Shown here: in pieces, positions 8,186-16,283 of the stretch
Layout of the letters: each line of letters starts with the position of its first letter
How positions within the stretch are numbered: the first letter of the stretch is position 1
Assembly (NCBI GenBank): GCA_036557885.1
Contig: DATBGS010000139.1
Location: 1 to 49,197, forward strand
DNA from: DATBGS01 sp036557885
GTDB taxonomy: Bacteria; Chloroflexota; Ktedonobacteria; Ktedonobacterales; DATBGS01
DNA: 49,197 nucleotides
Direction of reading: 5' to 3'
Position numbers and translations under genes: made by a program
Notes under the pieces: model-generated
What the model was told of the DNA's origin: nothing
Database searches by the model: none
Seen by the model: the letters and a program-made list of their open reading frames with translations, nothing else

Positions 8186-10105
8186 ATGGGGAAAGTGAGA
8201 CTATTTATGAGTCGCACCGAAGTGAACGAAGGAACCCTACTCACGCTGACCCGCGAATGGCTCTTGCCAAAGCTCCTGAGTCAGCGCCAAGACCCTTCAA
8301 CACCCCTGCGCGCCTGGTCGATTGGCTGTCAGACTGGGGACGAAGCACTCCTCCTCTTGCTGCGCCTGGTTGCCGCCCAGAGGGTATCTGGTAACGCGGT
8401 GCCCATCACCCTCTTTGCCACCGACCCGGACGCCAACGCGGTCAGCGATGCCCGACGCCTGGCCTCGTCCACACGGCTCCAGACTGTCTCGTCCCTGGCG
8501 CCCTACCACTCGCTCTTGCAGGCTGGCCGAGACGGACTCGCCCTCCCCCACCCTCTGCGGCACTCGCTGATTTTTGGCCCACACCAACTGCTCAAAGATG
8601 TGCCGTTCCCGCGCCTCAATCTCATCGTTTGCACGCTCCCTCTGACGCGCTTTGCTGCCGATCAACAAACTGAGGTGCTCCAGCGCCTGGCGTATGGCCT
8701 CCGGCCACACGGGTTGTTGGTGCTGCTCGCACCTGGTGAGGTGCTCCCCAATGATGTACTCTACCAGCAGCATCACACCCAATCAGTGCCCGTCTACGAA
8801 CGCACCCGCGCCCCCGCCAGCTTCATGTGGCATCACTGGACTCCGCCTGCGGTGGAGGCGCCTGCGACCCCGCCCACCCCAGACGAGGACACCCATGCGG
8901 TGCTTGAAGAACTCCAGGCGGCGCTGGAAGAGCAGCTCGTGCGGAATCAAGAATTCGAGGCGCTCGCTCAAGCGTACCGCCGGGCTGAGGAGGCTGAGCT
9001 GTATTTGGCCGCGCTGGTGGCCTCGTCGGAGGATGCTATCTTGAGCAAAGATCTGGAGGGCACGATCACCAGTTGGAATGCGGCGGCTGGGCGGCTGTAT
9101 GGCTATTCTGCTGAGGAGGTCATAGGCAAGTCGGTGCTGCTCCTCTTCCCACCAGATCGCCGCGAAGAATTCGTCCAGATCATGACCAAGCTTCGCCAGG
9201 GCCAGCGCGTGGAGCCATATGAGACGCTGCGCCAGCGCAAGGATGGGAGCGTCGTGCAGGTGTCTTTGACGGTTTCACCCATCAAGCTGCCGAGTGGTCG
9301 ACTTATCGGAGCCTCGGCCATTGCGCGCGATATTACCGAGCGCAAAGCCCTGGAGCGTCAGCGCGAAGCCGAAGCCTTCTTCAATCTGATCACCCATGAA
9401 CTCAAGACTCCGCTTACCACGCTGCAAGGCAACCTCCAGAACGCCCAGCGGCGACTGAAAAAAATGCTGGAGAAGACCAATGCGCTGACCGAGGAGCAGC
9501 AAGGCAGCCTGGAAGAGGTGCTGGCGATGCTCGGTCGCAGCCATGAGCAGGGGCGCCTCCAGCAGCGCATGATTGAAGAATTGTTCGAGCTGGCTCGCCT
9601 CCAGCGCGCCCAGCTTACGCTGCATCTGGCTGTCTGGAATCTGGTGAAGGTGGTCACGGAAACGGCCCAGAACTTTCAAGCCGCCCATCCTGCCCGGCGC
9701 CTCACACTGAGCCTGCCCAAAGAAGCCGTCATCTCCGTCTTAGCAGACCGTGATCGTCTCCAGCAGGTGCTCAACAATTATCTCACCAATGCGCTCAAAT
9801 TTGCGCCCGAAGCGGCTCCTGTGCAGGTTGGTCTGGCACAGGAGGGGGCCAGGGCGCGGGTCTGGGTGCAAGATCAGGGGCCGGGGCTGGCCCCAGAACA
9901 ACAAACACGCATCTGGCAGCGTTTTTATCAGGTTCCTCAAACGCCGGTTCAGGACGGCTGGAAGGCAGGTATGGGGCTGGGACTCTCCCTATGCCAGCAG
10001 CTTATCCAGCAACAGCAAGGGGAGGTAGGCGTCGAGAGTCTTCCTGGGCAGGGAGCGACCTTCTGGTTCACGCTTCCGGTCCATGCCTCAAGTGACTCCG
10101 CGTGA
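8186..10105 (+). CDS. CheR-like methyltransferase / PAS / histidine kinase fusion
   Basis: A 639-residue soluble protein with no TM segment. An N-terminal CheR-like Rossmann domain (about 10-205) has 'WSIGCQTGDEALLLLL', matching the SAM-binding loop of CheR, with ATDPD later. A coiled coil (about 235-280) leads to a PAS domain (about 282-395; 'SWNAAAGRLYGYSAEEVIG'). HisKA follows with phospho-His404 in 'ITHELKTPL', then a HATPase_c domain to the end ('NNYLTNALKFAP', 'DQGPGLAPEQQ', 'GMGLGLSLCQQL'). The CheB half of the usual CheB/CheR/PAS fusion is missing. The start is ATG 8186 (leaderless) or ATG 8207, which has GA-rich sequence upstream. Probable kinase for the receiver protein at 7263. Confidence 0.85.
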   Translation: MGKVRLFMSRTEVNEGTLLTLTREWLLPKLLSQRQDPSTPLRAWSIGCQTGDEALLLLLRLVAAQRVSGNAVPITLFATDPDANAVSDARRLASSTRLQTVSSLAPYHSLLQAGRDGLALPHPLRHSLIFGPHQLLKDVPFPRLNLIVCTLPLTRFAADQQTEVLQRLAYGLRPHGLLVLLAPGEVLPNDVLYQQHHTQSVPVYERTRAPASFMWHHWTPPAVEAPATPPTPDEDTHAVLEELQAALEEQLVRNQEFEALAQAYRRAEEAELYLAALVASSEDAILSKDLEGTITSWNAAAGRLYGYSAEEVIGKSVLLLFPPDRREEFVQIMTKLRQGQRVEPYETLRQRKDGSVVQVSLTVSPIKLPSGRLIGASAIARDITERKALERQREAEAFFNLITHELKTPLTTLQGNLQNAQRRLKKMLEKTNALTEEQQGSLEEVLAMLGRSHEQGRLQQRMIEELFELARLQRAQLTLHLAVWNLVKVVTETAQNFQAAHPARRLTLSLPKEAVISVLADRDRLQQVLNNYLTNALKFAPEAAPVQVGLAQEGARARVWVQDQGPGLAPEQQTRIWQRFYQVPQTPVQDGWKAGMGLGLSLCQQLIQQQQGEVGVESLPGQGATFWFTLPVHASSDSA

Positions 10106-10165
10106 TCAATATATTGGCCCTGCTCATGCTGATGATTAAGATAAAGGGAAAACAGGAGGTAGAAC

Positions 10166-10570
10166 ATGGCAGCGCACCAGACTCCTGAAGCAAGCAGCGA
10201 GATTCTCCTTCGGCTCAGTGCAGTAGAGGAAGAGCTTGCCAGGCACAAAACTCGAATTGACGCCATAAACCTTCAGATTGCCAGGTCTTGGGAATACCTT
10301 CAGGCTCTGAGTGGCGACTTGAACCATATCACGGGCGAGCTAAACTACATCAGGAGACGAAGGGCGGCGCTACAAGCGACCTTCGACCGAAGATGTGACT
10401 TTGCCTTTGGGCTGGTGCCTCCAACACCAGAACCCGCGTGGCACGCTCTCGCAGTTTCTCTCGGCATCAAGCGCGCCTCCAGGCGTCTTCTCCCGCTGTT
10501 TCCTTATCGTCTAGCTCGTCTTTATCTCTGGTGGTGCCACAACAAGCTGCCAGCATACTTAGCATGCTGA
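10166..10570 (+). CDS. Small coiled-coil hypothetical protein
   Basis: 134 residues with a strong AGGAGGT ribosome site just upstream. Residues about 8-72 are a long amphipathic helix or coiled coil ('LSAVEEELARHKTRIDAINLQIARS'). The C-terminal 50 residues are basic and aromatic ('LYLWWCHNKLP'), possibly membrane- or partner-associated. It follows the histidine kinase by 60 nt on the same strand. I do not recognise the family. The stop codon lies inside the hairpin at 10537-10583. Confidence 0.65.
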   Translation: MAAHQTPEASSEILLRLSAVEEELARHKTRIDAINLQIARSWEYLQALSGDLNHITGELNYIRRRRAALQATFDRRCDFAFGLVPPTPEPAWHALAVSLGIKRASRRLLPLFPYRLARLYLWWCHNKLPAYLAC

Positions 10571-10583
10571 TAGCTTGTTGTGG
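10537..10583. terminator. Long hairpin between convergent genes (bidirectional terminator candidate)
   Basis: Outer arms CCACAACAAGCT (10537-10548) and AGCTTGTTGTGG (10572-10583) are perfect. Inner arms CAGCAT (10551-10556) and ATGCTG (10564-10569) extend the stem. There is no T-tract, so termination is uncertain. It contains the stop of the 10166 gene and lies 9 nt from the end of the convergent DUF2079 gene. Confidence 0.5.
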
Positions 10584-10592
10584 CGCTAACGC

Positions 10593-12299
10593 TTACAGGG
10601 GAGGCGGTCTGGCGGGCGGGGCGGGCGGGCTATACGACAGGCTAAAACCCGGTTGCAATTGTGCCAGATAGACGCTGCCGGAATGGGCAATCACGCGATA
10701 TTCGCCCGATGCAAGCAGCGCGTCAAACTTTTGCAAGAGGTCGGCGCGTTCTTCCGGGGCCAGAAAATCCTCATCAATCACGATATACTGCGCGGGGCTG
10801 GCGCCGCTGCCCAGGTCGGGGAAGAGGTAGAGGCCGCTGCGGTGGCCCAGGTGTGGGTCGAGCGTTTCACTGGCGGAGACGGAGGCATCAGGCGGAATCT
10901 GCGCCAGCAGACGATTGATGCTTGCCTCGCGGCTGCCCACGCTCAGCGGCGGCCAGAACTGCTGCAAAAACGGCTCGGCGGCCAGCAGGTTACGCGCCGC
11001 CACCAGCAGCAAGAGCAGCACCAGCACGCTCAGCGCCACGCGGGGCGAAACGCGCCGCACCATCCACGCCCAACCCGCGCCCAGCCGCAGCGCCAGCCCC
11101 CAGCCCCAGCGCGGCACGCGCCGCCAGGGGAAACGCTTGCCGAGCAGGGCGCGGATGCGGCCAGAGCGCGAAAGCGCGGCCCAGCCCAGGCGGTCCTGCT
11201 CCCAGTGGCGGGCCAGCTTCGCGCAGCCCAGCGTGGCCGCCACCAGCAAGAAAGCCGCCAGCACCGCGTTATAGTGATAGACCCCGGTGTATTGCTCTGG
11301 CTGGTTGCTCAGGATATTGATGGCTAGCTCCGGCAGCGCCGGAAGCAGCGCCAGCGGCGCGAGCAGGCCCAGGAAGCCCGCCGTCATCAGCAGGTTGCCG
11401 ATGTAGCCCAGCTTGGGCAGCGTCAGGATGACCGTAAAGAACAGCCAGGGCTGCGTAATCAGGTGCAGCATCGCCTCACCCGGCGTGCTGCCCAGTTCGG
11501 TGTAGCGCTGCCAGAAGTTGTTGCCCACCTGGGCGTTGTGCAAATTGGCGGGCAAGATCACCAGGAAACAGAGCAGCGACCAGGCTATTGCCAGGCCAGC
11601 CGTCGTCAGCCCAAACCAGCGGCGCTGCTGCCCAAACGCGATATACAGGCCCAGCAGCGCGACGGTAAAGCCAATATCTTCCTTGCACATGGCAGCAAGG
11701 AAGGCGGCCACTGCAAACCAGACATAGCGCCGCGCCTGCATTGCCAGCACCGCCGCCAGCAGCAGCGGCGTTGCCAGTGTGACGGGGTGAAAATCAAAGA
11801 TGTTTTCGCCAATCACCATTGGCGAGGCCAGATACGTCACCACCAGCGCCACGCCCACCAGCGGCCAGCGCGGGAGCGCCCGCCGCGCCAGCACAAAAAC
11901 CACCAGCGCGCCCAGCGCCAGCGCCAGCGTTTGGAAGATCAGCAGCGTTTCCGGCCCAGCATAGAGCAGGTAGAGCAGCGAGAGCAGCAGCAGAATCGGC
12001 TCCACATGGACGGCCAGGCGCGTTGGCGGGCCAAAGTAATCCCTGCCCCGGTTGGTAAAGGCAAAGAAATGCCCATGCAGATTGTTCCAGACCACCTGAT
12101 CCATATTGCCCAGATCAAACGCGGTGGAGCGAAACGTCCAGTAGCGCAAGAGCGAGAGGCCGCCCAGGAGAACCGCGTAGGCCAGCATCAGCGCGATGGT
12201 CAGCCCCCAGGCCAGGCGCACCTGGGCGGTGGGCGTGGTCAGCCGCGCCCATAGCTGCATCTGGGGCGCTGGCGCGGGCGTGTTGTCAACTGATGGCAC
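10593..12299 (-). CDS. DUF2079 polytopic membrane protein
   Basis: A 568-residue protein with about 10-11 TM helices. It shows the DUF2079 pattern: 'STAFDLGNMDQVVWNNLHG' after TM1, 'VHVEPILLLL', 'FDFHPVTLATPLL' and 'MCKEDIGFTVALLG'. A C-terminal soluble domain has 'IPPDASVSASETLDPHLGHR'. DUF2079 resembles GT-C glycosyltransferases but has no proven reaction. The annotated start GTG 12299 has no ribosome site. A perfect AGGAGG (12382-12377) points instead to codon 12368, which is ATC and in frame, so the true N-terminus may be 23 residues longer. It is the last gene of a three-gene operon behind two 7TM sensor-like proteins. Confidence 0.85.
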   Translation of the reverse strand: MPSVDNTPAPAPQMQLWARLTTPTAQVRLAWGLTIALMLAYAVLLGGLSLLRYWTFRSTAFDLGNMDQVVWNNLHGHFFAFTNRGRDYFGPPTRLAVHVEPILLLLSLLYLLYAGPETLLIFQTLALALGALVVFVLARRALPRWPLVGVALVVTYLASPMVIGENIFDFHPVTLATPLLLAAVLAMQARRYVWFAVAAFLAAMCKEDIGFTVALLGLYIAFGQQRRWFGLTTAGLAIAWSLLCFLVILPANLHNAQVGNNFWQRYTELGSTPGEAMLHLITQPWLFFTVILTLPKLGYIGNLLMTAGFLGLLAPLALLPALPELAINILSNQPEQYTGVYHYNAVLAAFLLVAATLGCAKLARHWEQDRLGWAALSRSGRIRALLGKRFPWRRVPRWGWGLALRLGAGWAWMVRRVSPRVALSVLVLLLLLVAARNLLAAEPFLQQFWPPLSVGSREASINRLLAQIPPDASVSASETLDPHLGHRSGLYLFPDLGSGASPAQYIVIDEDFLAPEERADLLQKFDALLASGEYRVIAHSGSVYLAQLQPGFSLSYSPPAPPARPPPL

Positions 12300-12398
12300 A
12301 ACAGGGCTGCTGGCGGATGGCAGGGGTGAAGCCGCTTTCTTTGCGCGGGGAGCAGAGGATTTACTGATACAAGCGGCCTCCTTTGTTGAATATCTGGC

Positions 12399-13715
12399 TT
12401 ACCCTTCCATTCTAGCAGGAATGTTGCCGCGCTGACCAGTCCGCTGAACCTGCTCTTTGGGGCGTTGTTCCGGCTGGTGCAGCCAGAGCGAAACAGAGGT
12501 AGGTTGCATCGTCTCCTGCACGACGCTGAGCAGGTGCTCGCGCACCTCTGCCAGGTCCACCTCATTGCGCAGGGCCGCATTGAAGGCAGCCAGTGTCTTT
12601 TCTGCATCGTACTTGCGCCGATAAAAACGCCGGTCAATCAGGCTTTGGATGCGCCGCCGCAGGGGATAGAACAGCGAGGCAATCACCAGCGTGGAAACAA
12701 CCAGCGCCACTGGCTGATTCGTTGTGCCAATGATTCCTCCGGCCAGGCTTGTCAGCCCAATGATGAGGGCCGCGTAGAGCGCACCCAACAGGCCCGTCAG
12801 CGAGCCATAGACGAGCGCCTTGTTGATGATGCTGTCAATATCCCACAGCCGGTAGCGCAGCATGGCAACCCCAAACGAGAGCGCGGGCAACAATACCAGG
12901 AGATAGGCTGTCTCAATGGGGACCAGAGGATAGAGCGAGTCTGGTTGAGCAAATGTCGGAACAGCCAGCAACAGTTCCACGACCAGGATAATCAGGATTG
13001 CCGCCGCAAACCCCAGGACCACCCACTTGGTCTGCTGGCGCTGCCTGGGGGTGGACACACGGCGGAAGCGGTAGAGTTGGACGAGCGCAATCGTCGCCAT
13101 GAAGCCCAGCGCCAACACCCAGCCAGGCTGAGCAAACGCTGGAACTAGCCTGCCAGTAATAGGCAAGAAGGTAAATGGGGCTTCCGTCACCACATACACA
13201 ATGAAAATCCAGCGGGTCCAGCGCGGCACGAAACGCCCGCTAGGAAAGACGAGGAACACCAGAATGAGCAAGACCTGACCAAGAAAACTCAAGGACTCGT
13301 TTGCCACCACCCAGAAAGAGAAACCTGTCGGGAGGCTGCTTGTCGCGTTGATCGGGCCTAACGTCACCAGCATAAATGCTACCAGCATTGCCATCCGGTC
13401 ATCGGAGCGGCGCCAGACGATCAACGCGCTGACAACCAGTGTGACCACAATACAGAGCAGCATAAACGTGATCTGAAGCGCCGCGTACTCGCTGAGCGGC
13501 CAGCCCAGAAGCTCCAGGGATTGGGCCAGGAGCGGAGGCAGTTGATAGTATTGGCAAAACGCCCCCACACATGGAGTTTGCAGTTGATCCAGATAGATCG
13601 GGAGGCTGCCCAAGAAGATTGCCAGGGTGAGAGCGACCAGGACAACCCAGGCGCTCCGCGCAAGCACAAGCCAGCGCCCATGCAGGCGCGTGTCGGGGAC
13701 GCCAGTGGTATTCAT
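12399..13715 (-). CDS. 7TM sensor-like protein with histidine-kinase-type helical C-terminus, no catalytic domain
   Basis: A 438-residue protein. About seven or eight TM segments fill residues 20-340, with conserved landmarks 'VFPSGRFVPRWTRW' and 'STPRQRQQTKWVVLGF'. After 'LRYRLWDIDSIINKALVYG' comes another helix pair, then a cytoplasmic helical segment 'LIDRRFYRRKYDAEKTLAAF...QPTSVSLWL'. This resembles the N-terminal part of ComP/7TM-type sensor kinases, but the protein ends where HisKA and HATPase would start. The in-frame upstream codons to 13925 overlap the paralogue in another frame. ATG 13715 has AAAGGGG upstream and lies 13 nt after the previous stop. Tandem paralogue of 13729-15057. 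Confidence 0.82.
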   Translation of the reverse strand: MNTTGVPDTRLHGRWLVLARSAWVVLVALTLAIFLGSLPIYLDQLQTPCVGAFCQYYQLPPLLAQSLELLGWPLSEYAALQITFMLLCIVVTLVVSALIVWRRSDDRMAMLVAFMLVTLGPINATSSLPTGFSFWVVANESLSFLGQVLLILVFLVFPSGRFVPRWTRWIFIVYVVTEAPFTFLPITGRLVPAFAQPGWVLALGFMATIALVQLYRFRRVSTPRQRQQTKWVVLGFAAAILIILVVELLLAVPTFAQPDSLYPLVPIETAYLLVLLPALSFGVAMLRYRLWDIDSIINKALVYGSLTGLLGALYAALIIGLTSLAGGIIGTTNQPVALVVSTLVIASLFYPLRRRIQSLIDRRFYRRKYDAEKTLAAFNAALRNEVDLAEVREHLLSVVQETMQPTSVSLWLHQPEQRPKEQVQRTGQRGNIPARMEG

Positions 13716-13728
13716 CTTTCGCCCCTTT

Positions 13729-15057
13729 CTAGGAAACTCTGGGGTGCTCACGGCGTTCTGGTTGGCGCAGCCAGAGCGACACCTGCGCGGGCTGCATCGT
13801 CTCCTGCACGACACGCAGCAAGTGCTCGCGCACCTCTGCCAGGTCCACCTCATTGCGCAGCGTGGCGTTGAAGGCCGCCAGCGTCTTTTCTGCATCGTAC
13901 TTGCGCCGATAGAAGCGCCGGTCAATCAGGCTTTGGATGCGCCGCCGCAGGGGATAGAACAGCGAGGCAATCACCAGCGTAGAGACGACCAGCACCACTG
14001 GTTGATCTGTCGTGCCAACGATTGTCCCGGCCAGACTCGTCAGCCCGATGATGAGGCCCGCGTAGAGCGCACCGAGCAGCGCCGTCAGCGAGCCATAGAC
14101 CAGTGCCTTGTTGATGAGCGCGTCAATATCATAGAGGCGTGAACGCAAGATGGCAAAGACAATCGAGATTGGGATGAGCAGAAAGCAGACGAATGCGACG
14201 TTCCCCAGGACGAAGGTGGTTACCACCTGCGATTGCAGCACCTCCTGAGGAAGGAAGGCATTCCCCAGGAAGATCATCAACGTAAAGATCACAATCGTCA
14301 ACGAGAAGCCGAAGACCACCCACTTCGTCTGCTGGCGCTCGCGTGGCGTAGAGACCCGCCGATAGCGATAGACCTGCGTGCCCACCCCGACTAGCAGCAG
14401 CGCAAACGTCAGTACATTACTCCAGCCAGGACCAGTGTTGTGATACACATCATAGAAGAAGACATTATAGACAAACAGCAGCCCATAAAGCAGGACACAC
14501 CAGCGGGTCCAGCGGGGAACGAACCGACCGCTGGGAAAGAGCGACAGGAAGGCCAGGAAGACCGTCTGCCCCAGGATGATGAGCACACCGTACAGGGCGT
14601 ACCAGGCAGGCGCCGCCAGTGCCAGGCCGTACTCCATAACCGGAAAGAGGCTATTTGCTTGCAGCACAAGCGTGTAGGCGCTAAAGAGCGCCATGCGGTC
14701 CTGGGAGCGACGCCAGACCAGCAGCGCACCCAAGGCACAATAGACTACAATGCAGACGGCAGCCTGCCCCAGGTTATAGGCGGCCACAAAGCCAGGCGAG
14801 AGGCCAAGTTGCTGGAGCGCACGCACATCATCGGGCTGCAACTGCACACCGAGAATGCACCGCTCCCCCGCTTGACACACCGATTGTAACAGCGCATTCG
14901 CGGCTGGGATGGAGACAGCGTTCGTCACCAGAATCAGCAGGGTCAACGCAACCCAGCTCACACGAGCAATAAGCAGCCAGCGCCCATGCAGATTGGTATC
15001 GGGGGCGCCAGATGGGTTTGCGCTTATGGGCGCGCTGGTTTTTGCTAGGGCAGACAT
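13729..15057 (-). CDS. 7TM sensor-like protein, tandem paralogue
   Basis: 442 residues with the same architecture as 12399-13715: 'LHGRWLLIARVSWVALTLLI' TM1, a periplasmic loop with two cysteines ('VCQAGERCILG'), 'LFPSGRFVPRWTRWC', 'STPRERQQTKWVVFGF', 'LRSRLYDIDALINKALVYG', then the 'RRFYRRKYDAEKTL' helical tail and no kinase catalytic domain. The start has AGGAGG at good spacing. It is the first gene of the operon and lies behind a promoter with GTAACG direct repeats. The C-terminal third is almost identical at DNA level to that of its neighbour, while the TM half has diverged. Confidence 0.82.
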   Translation of the reverse strand: MSALAKTSAPISANPSGAPDTNLHGRWLLIARVSWVALTLLILVTNAVSIPAANALLQSVCQAGERCILGVQLQPDDVRALQQLGLSPGFVAAYNLGQAAVCIVVYCALGALLVWRRSQDRMALFSAYTLVLQANSLFPVMEYGLALAAPAWYALYGVLIILGQTVFLAFLSLFPSGRFVPRWTRWCVLLYGLLFVYNVFFYDVYHNTGPGWSNVLTFALLLVGVGTQVYRYRRVSTPRERQQTKWVVFGFSLTIVIFTLMIFLGNAFLPQEVLQSQVVTTFVLGNVAFVCFLLIPISIVFAILRSRLYDIDALINKALVYGSLTALLGALYAGLIIGLTSLAGTIVGTTDQPVVLVVSTLVIASLFYPLRRRIQSLIDRRFYRRKYDAEKTLAAFNATLRNEVDLAEVREHLLRVVQETMQPAQVSLWLRQPERREHPRVS

Positions 15058-15137
15058 GGCTGGCCTCCTGGTATCGCGTGCCAGGCTCGACTCACTGGCT
15101 AAGCGCCTGATGCGCTTTCAATCATCGTGTTACCAGG

Positions 15138-15181
15138 AGCATACCATCTGCCCGTTACCCAAGCGTTACGAACGGCGTTAC
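15138..15181 (-). promoter_or_regulatory. Promoter with phased GTAACG direct repeats upstream of the 7TM sensor operon
   Basis: Minus strand: three GTAAC(G) repeats (plus-strand GTTAC at 15154, 15165, 15177; spacing 11 and 12 bp) precede a -10 TATGCT (15143-15138). No good -35 is present; the repeats occupy its place. This is the layout of a site for an OmpR/PhoB-type activator. A fourth GTTAC lies at 15129. Confidence 0.45.
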
Positions 15182-15324
15182 GGAGACTGGCGCCGCCAGG
15201 GTCGGCGGCGCTACGGCCTCGCCCTTGCTACATCAGGATATTTCCGTGCTGGAACGCTAGGAGGAGAATCCAGAGATAAGCCCTTTCCTTTCGCTCTTGT
15301 GTTTAACAAAGGAGGCCGCCTGGC

Positions 15325-16185
15325 ATGATGAAAGAAGAAGCGCTCGCCCTCATACACACATTTGGGCTTGAGCGAGTGGCTGATGTGCTTGAATCCCTCA
15401 TGCTGCCTGCCATTCGGCTGCATGAACCATTAATGTCCGATCAACAAGTCCCCTTGGGCGTCTCCAAACTTGGCGGCACGCCCGATTTGCCGCCAGAGAT
15501 TGCCTGGCCGGAGTGGAAGGGCGTCCCATTGGCCTTTATCGCCCAATTCCATCTTCCTGAACTGGCGGCATATGACAGTGAGCAAGTCTTGCCCAAAGAT
15601 GGCTGGCTCTATTTCTTCTACGAAGCGGATGAGCAGCCCTGGGGCTTCGAGCCTGCGCACTTCGGCGCGTGGCGCGTCTTTCACTACGCGGGCGAACTTG
15701 CTCAGCTTCAGCGGGCGGCGCGCCCGCACGCCTTGCCCAAATGGAGCCGGTTTCACGCGCGTACCGTGACATATGAACCGGCCATCGCGCTGCCAGAGTA
15801 CGACGCGCTGGCGATTGCTGCTTTGGAGTTGAGTCAGAGCGAGGTAGACCGATACCTGGAAGTCTTTTGCAAGGTCAACGCCCTGGGTCATCAGCTCCTT
15901 GGGCACCCCATGCAGATTCAGGGCGAGATGCAGATGACGTGTGAACTGGGTATGAGAGCGGCCACTTTTGAGGAGCGGGGAACCCTCTACGACGACCCGG
16001 CGACCAAGACCCAGGCGATGCAGTGGCGCTTGCTCCTTCAGGTGGATAGCATGGATAACTCTCCTCAAAACGGAGACCAGGGAACAAGCTGGGGCGAAGT
16101 AGGGCAGATTTATTACTGGATTCGCCAGGAAGACCTGAAGGCGCGAGACTTCAGCCAGGTCTGGCTTCAGCTTCAATGCGCTTGA
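15325..16185 (+). CDS. DUF1963 (YwqG-like) protein
   Basis: A 286-residue soluble protein with the DUF1963/YwqG pattern: 'SKLGGTPDLPPEIAWPEWKG', 'LAFIAQFHLPEL', 'GWLYFFYEADEQPWGF', then 'HQLLGHPMQIQGEM' and the C-terminal 'LLLQVDSMDN...WGEVGQIYYWIRQEDL'. The family has no established biochemical function. The start ATG 15325 has AGGAGG nine nt upstream. It is divergent from the 7TM sensor operon, with a 267-bp intergenic region between them, and has no obvious operon partner. Confidence 0.88.
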   Translation: MMKEEALALIHTFGLERVADVLESLMLPAIRLHEPLMSDQQVPLGVSKLGGTPDLPPEIAWPEWKGVPLAFIAQFHLPELAAYDSEQVLPKDGWLYFFYEADEQPWGFEPAHFGAWRVFHYAGELAQLQRAARPHALPKWSRFHARTVTYEPAIALPEYDALAIAALELSQSEVDRYLEVFCKVNALGHQLLGHPMQIQGEMQMTCELGMRAATFEERGTLYDDPATKTQAMQWRLLLQVDSMDNSPQNGDQGTSWGEVGQIYYWIRQEDLKARDFSQVWLQLQCA

Positions 16186-16201
16186 TGTTACAGGGCCGGT
16201 A

Positions 16202-16225
16202 GCGCAGGCTGCTAGCAGCCTGCGC
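16202..16225. repeat. 24-bp perfect palindrome
   Basis: The half-site GCGCAGGCTGCT is followed directly by its exact reverse complement, with no loop. It lies 4 nt before the longer inverted repeat at 16230 and just after the DUF1963 stop. Confidence 0.7.
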
Positions 16226-16229
16226 CAAG

Positions 16230-16281
16230 CCCGGCAGGGACGCCGGGGCTACGAGCCTGTAGCCCCGGCGTCCCTGCCGGG
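16230..16281. repeat. Dispersed palindromic repeat (perfect 23-bp arms) between convergent genes
   Basis: Arms 16230-16252 and 16259-16281 are perfect reverse complements with a 6-nt loop. The arm starts CCCGGCAGGGACGCCGGGG and ends CTAC. Same family as 5585, 19381, 38022, 39176 and 48085. It may also act as a bidirectional terminator between the DUF1963 and M20 genes, ending 2 nt before the latter's stop codon. Confidence 0.85.
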
Positions 16282-16283
16282 GC

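Noticed and set aside
11463..12254. Plus-strand ORF (263 codons) opposite the DUF2079 gene
   Set aside because: Gln/Arg-rich shadow of a membrane-protein gene; no ribosome site.
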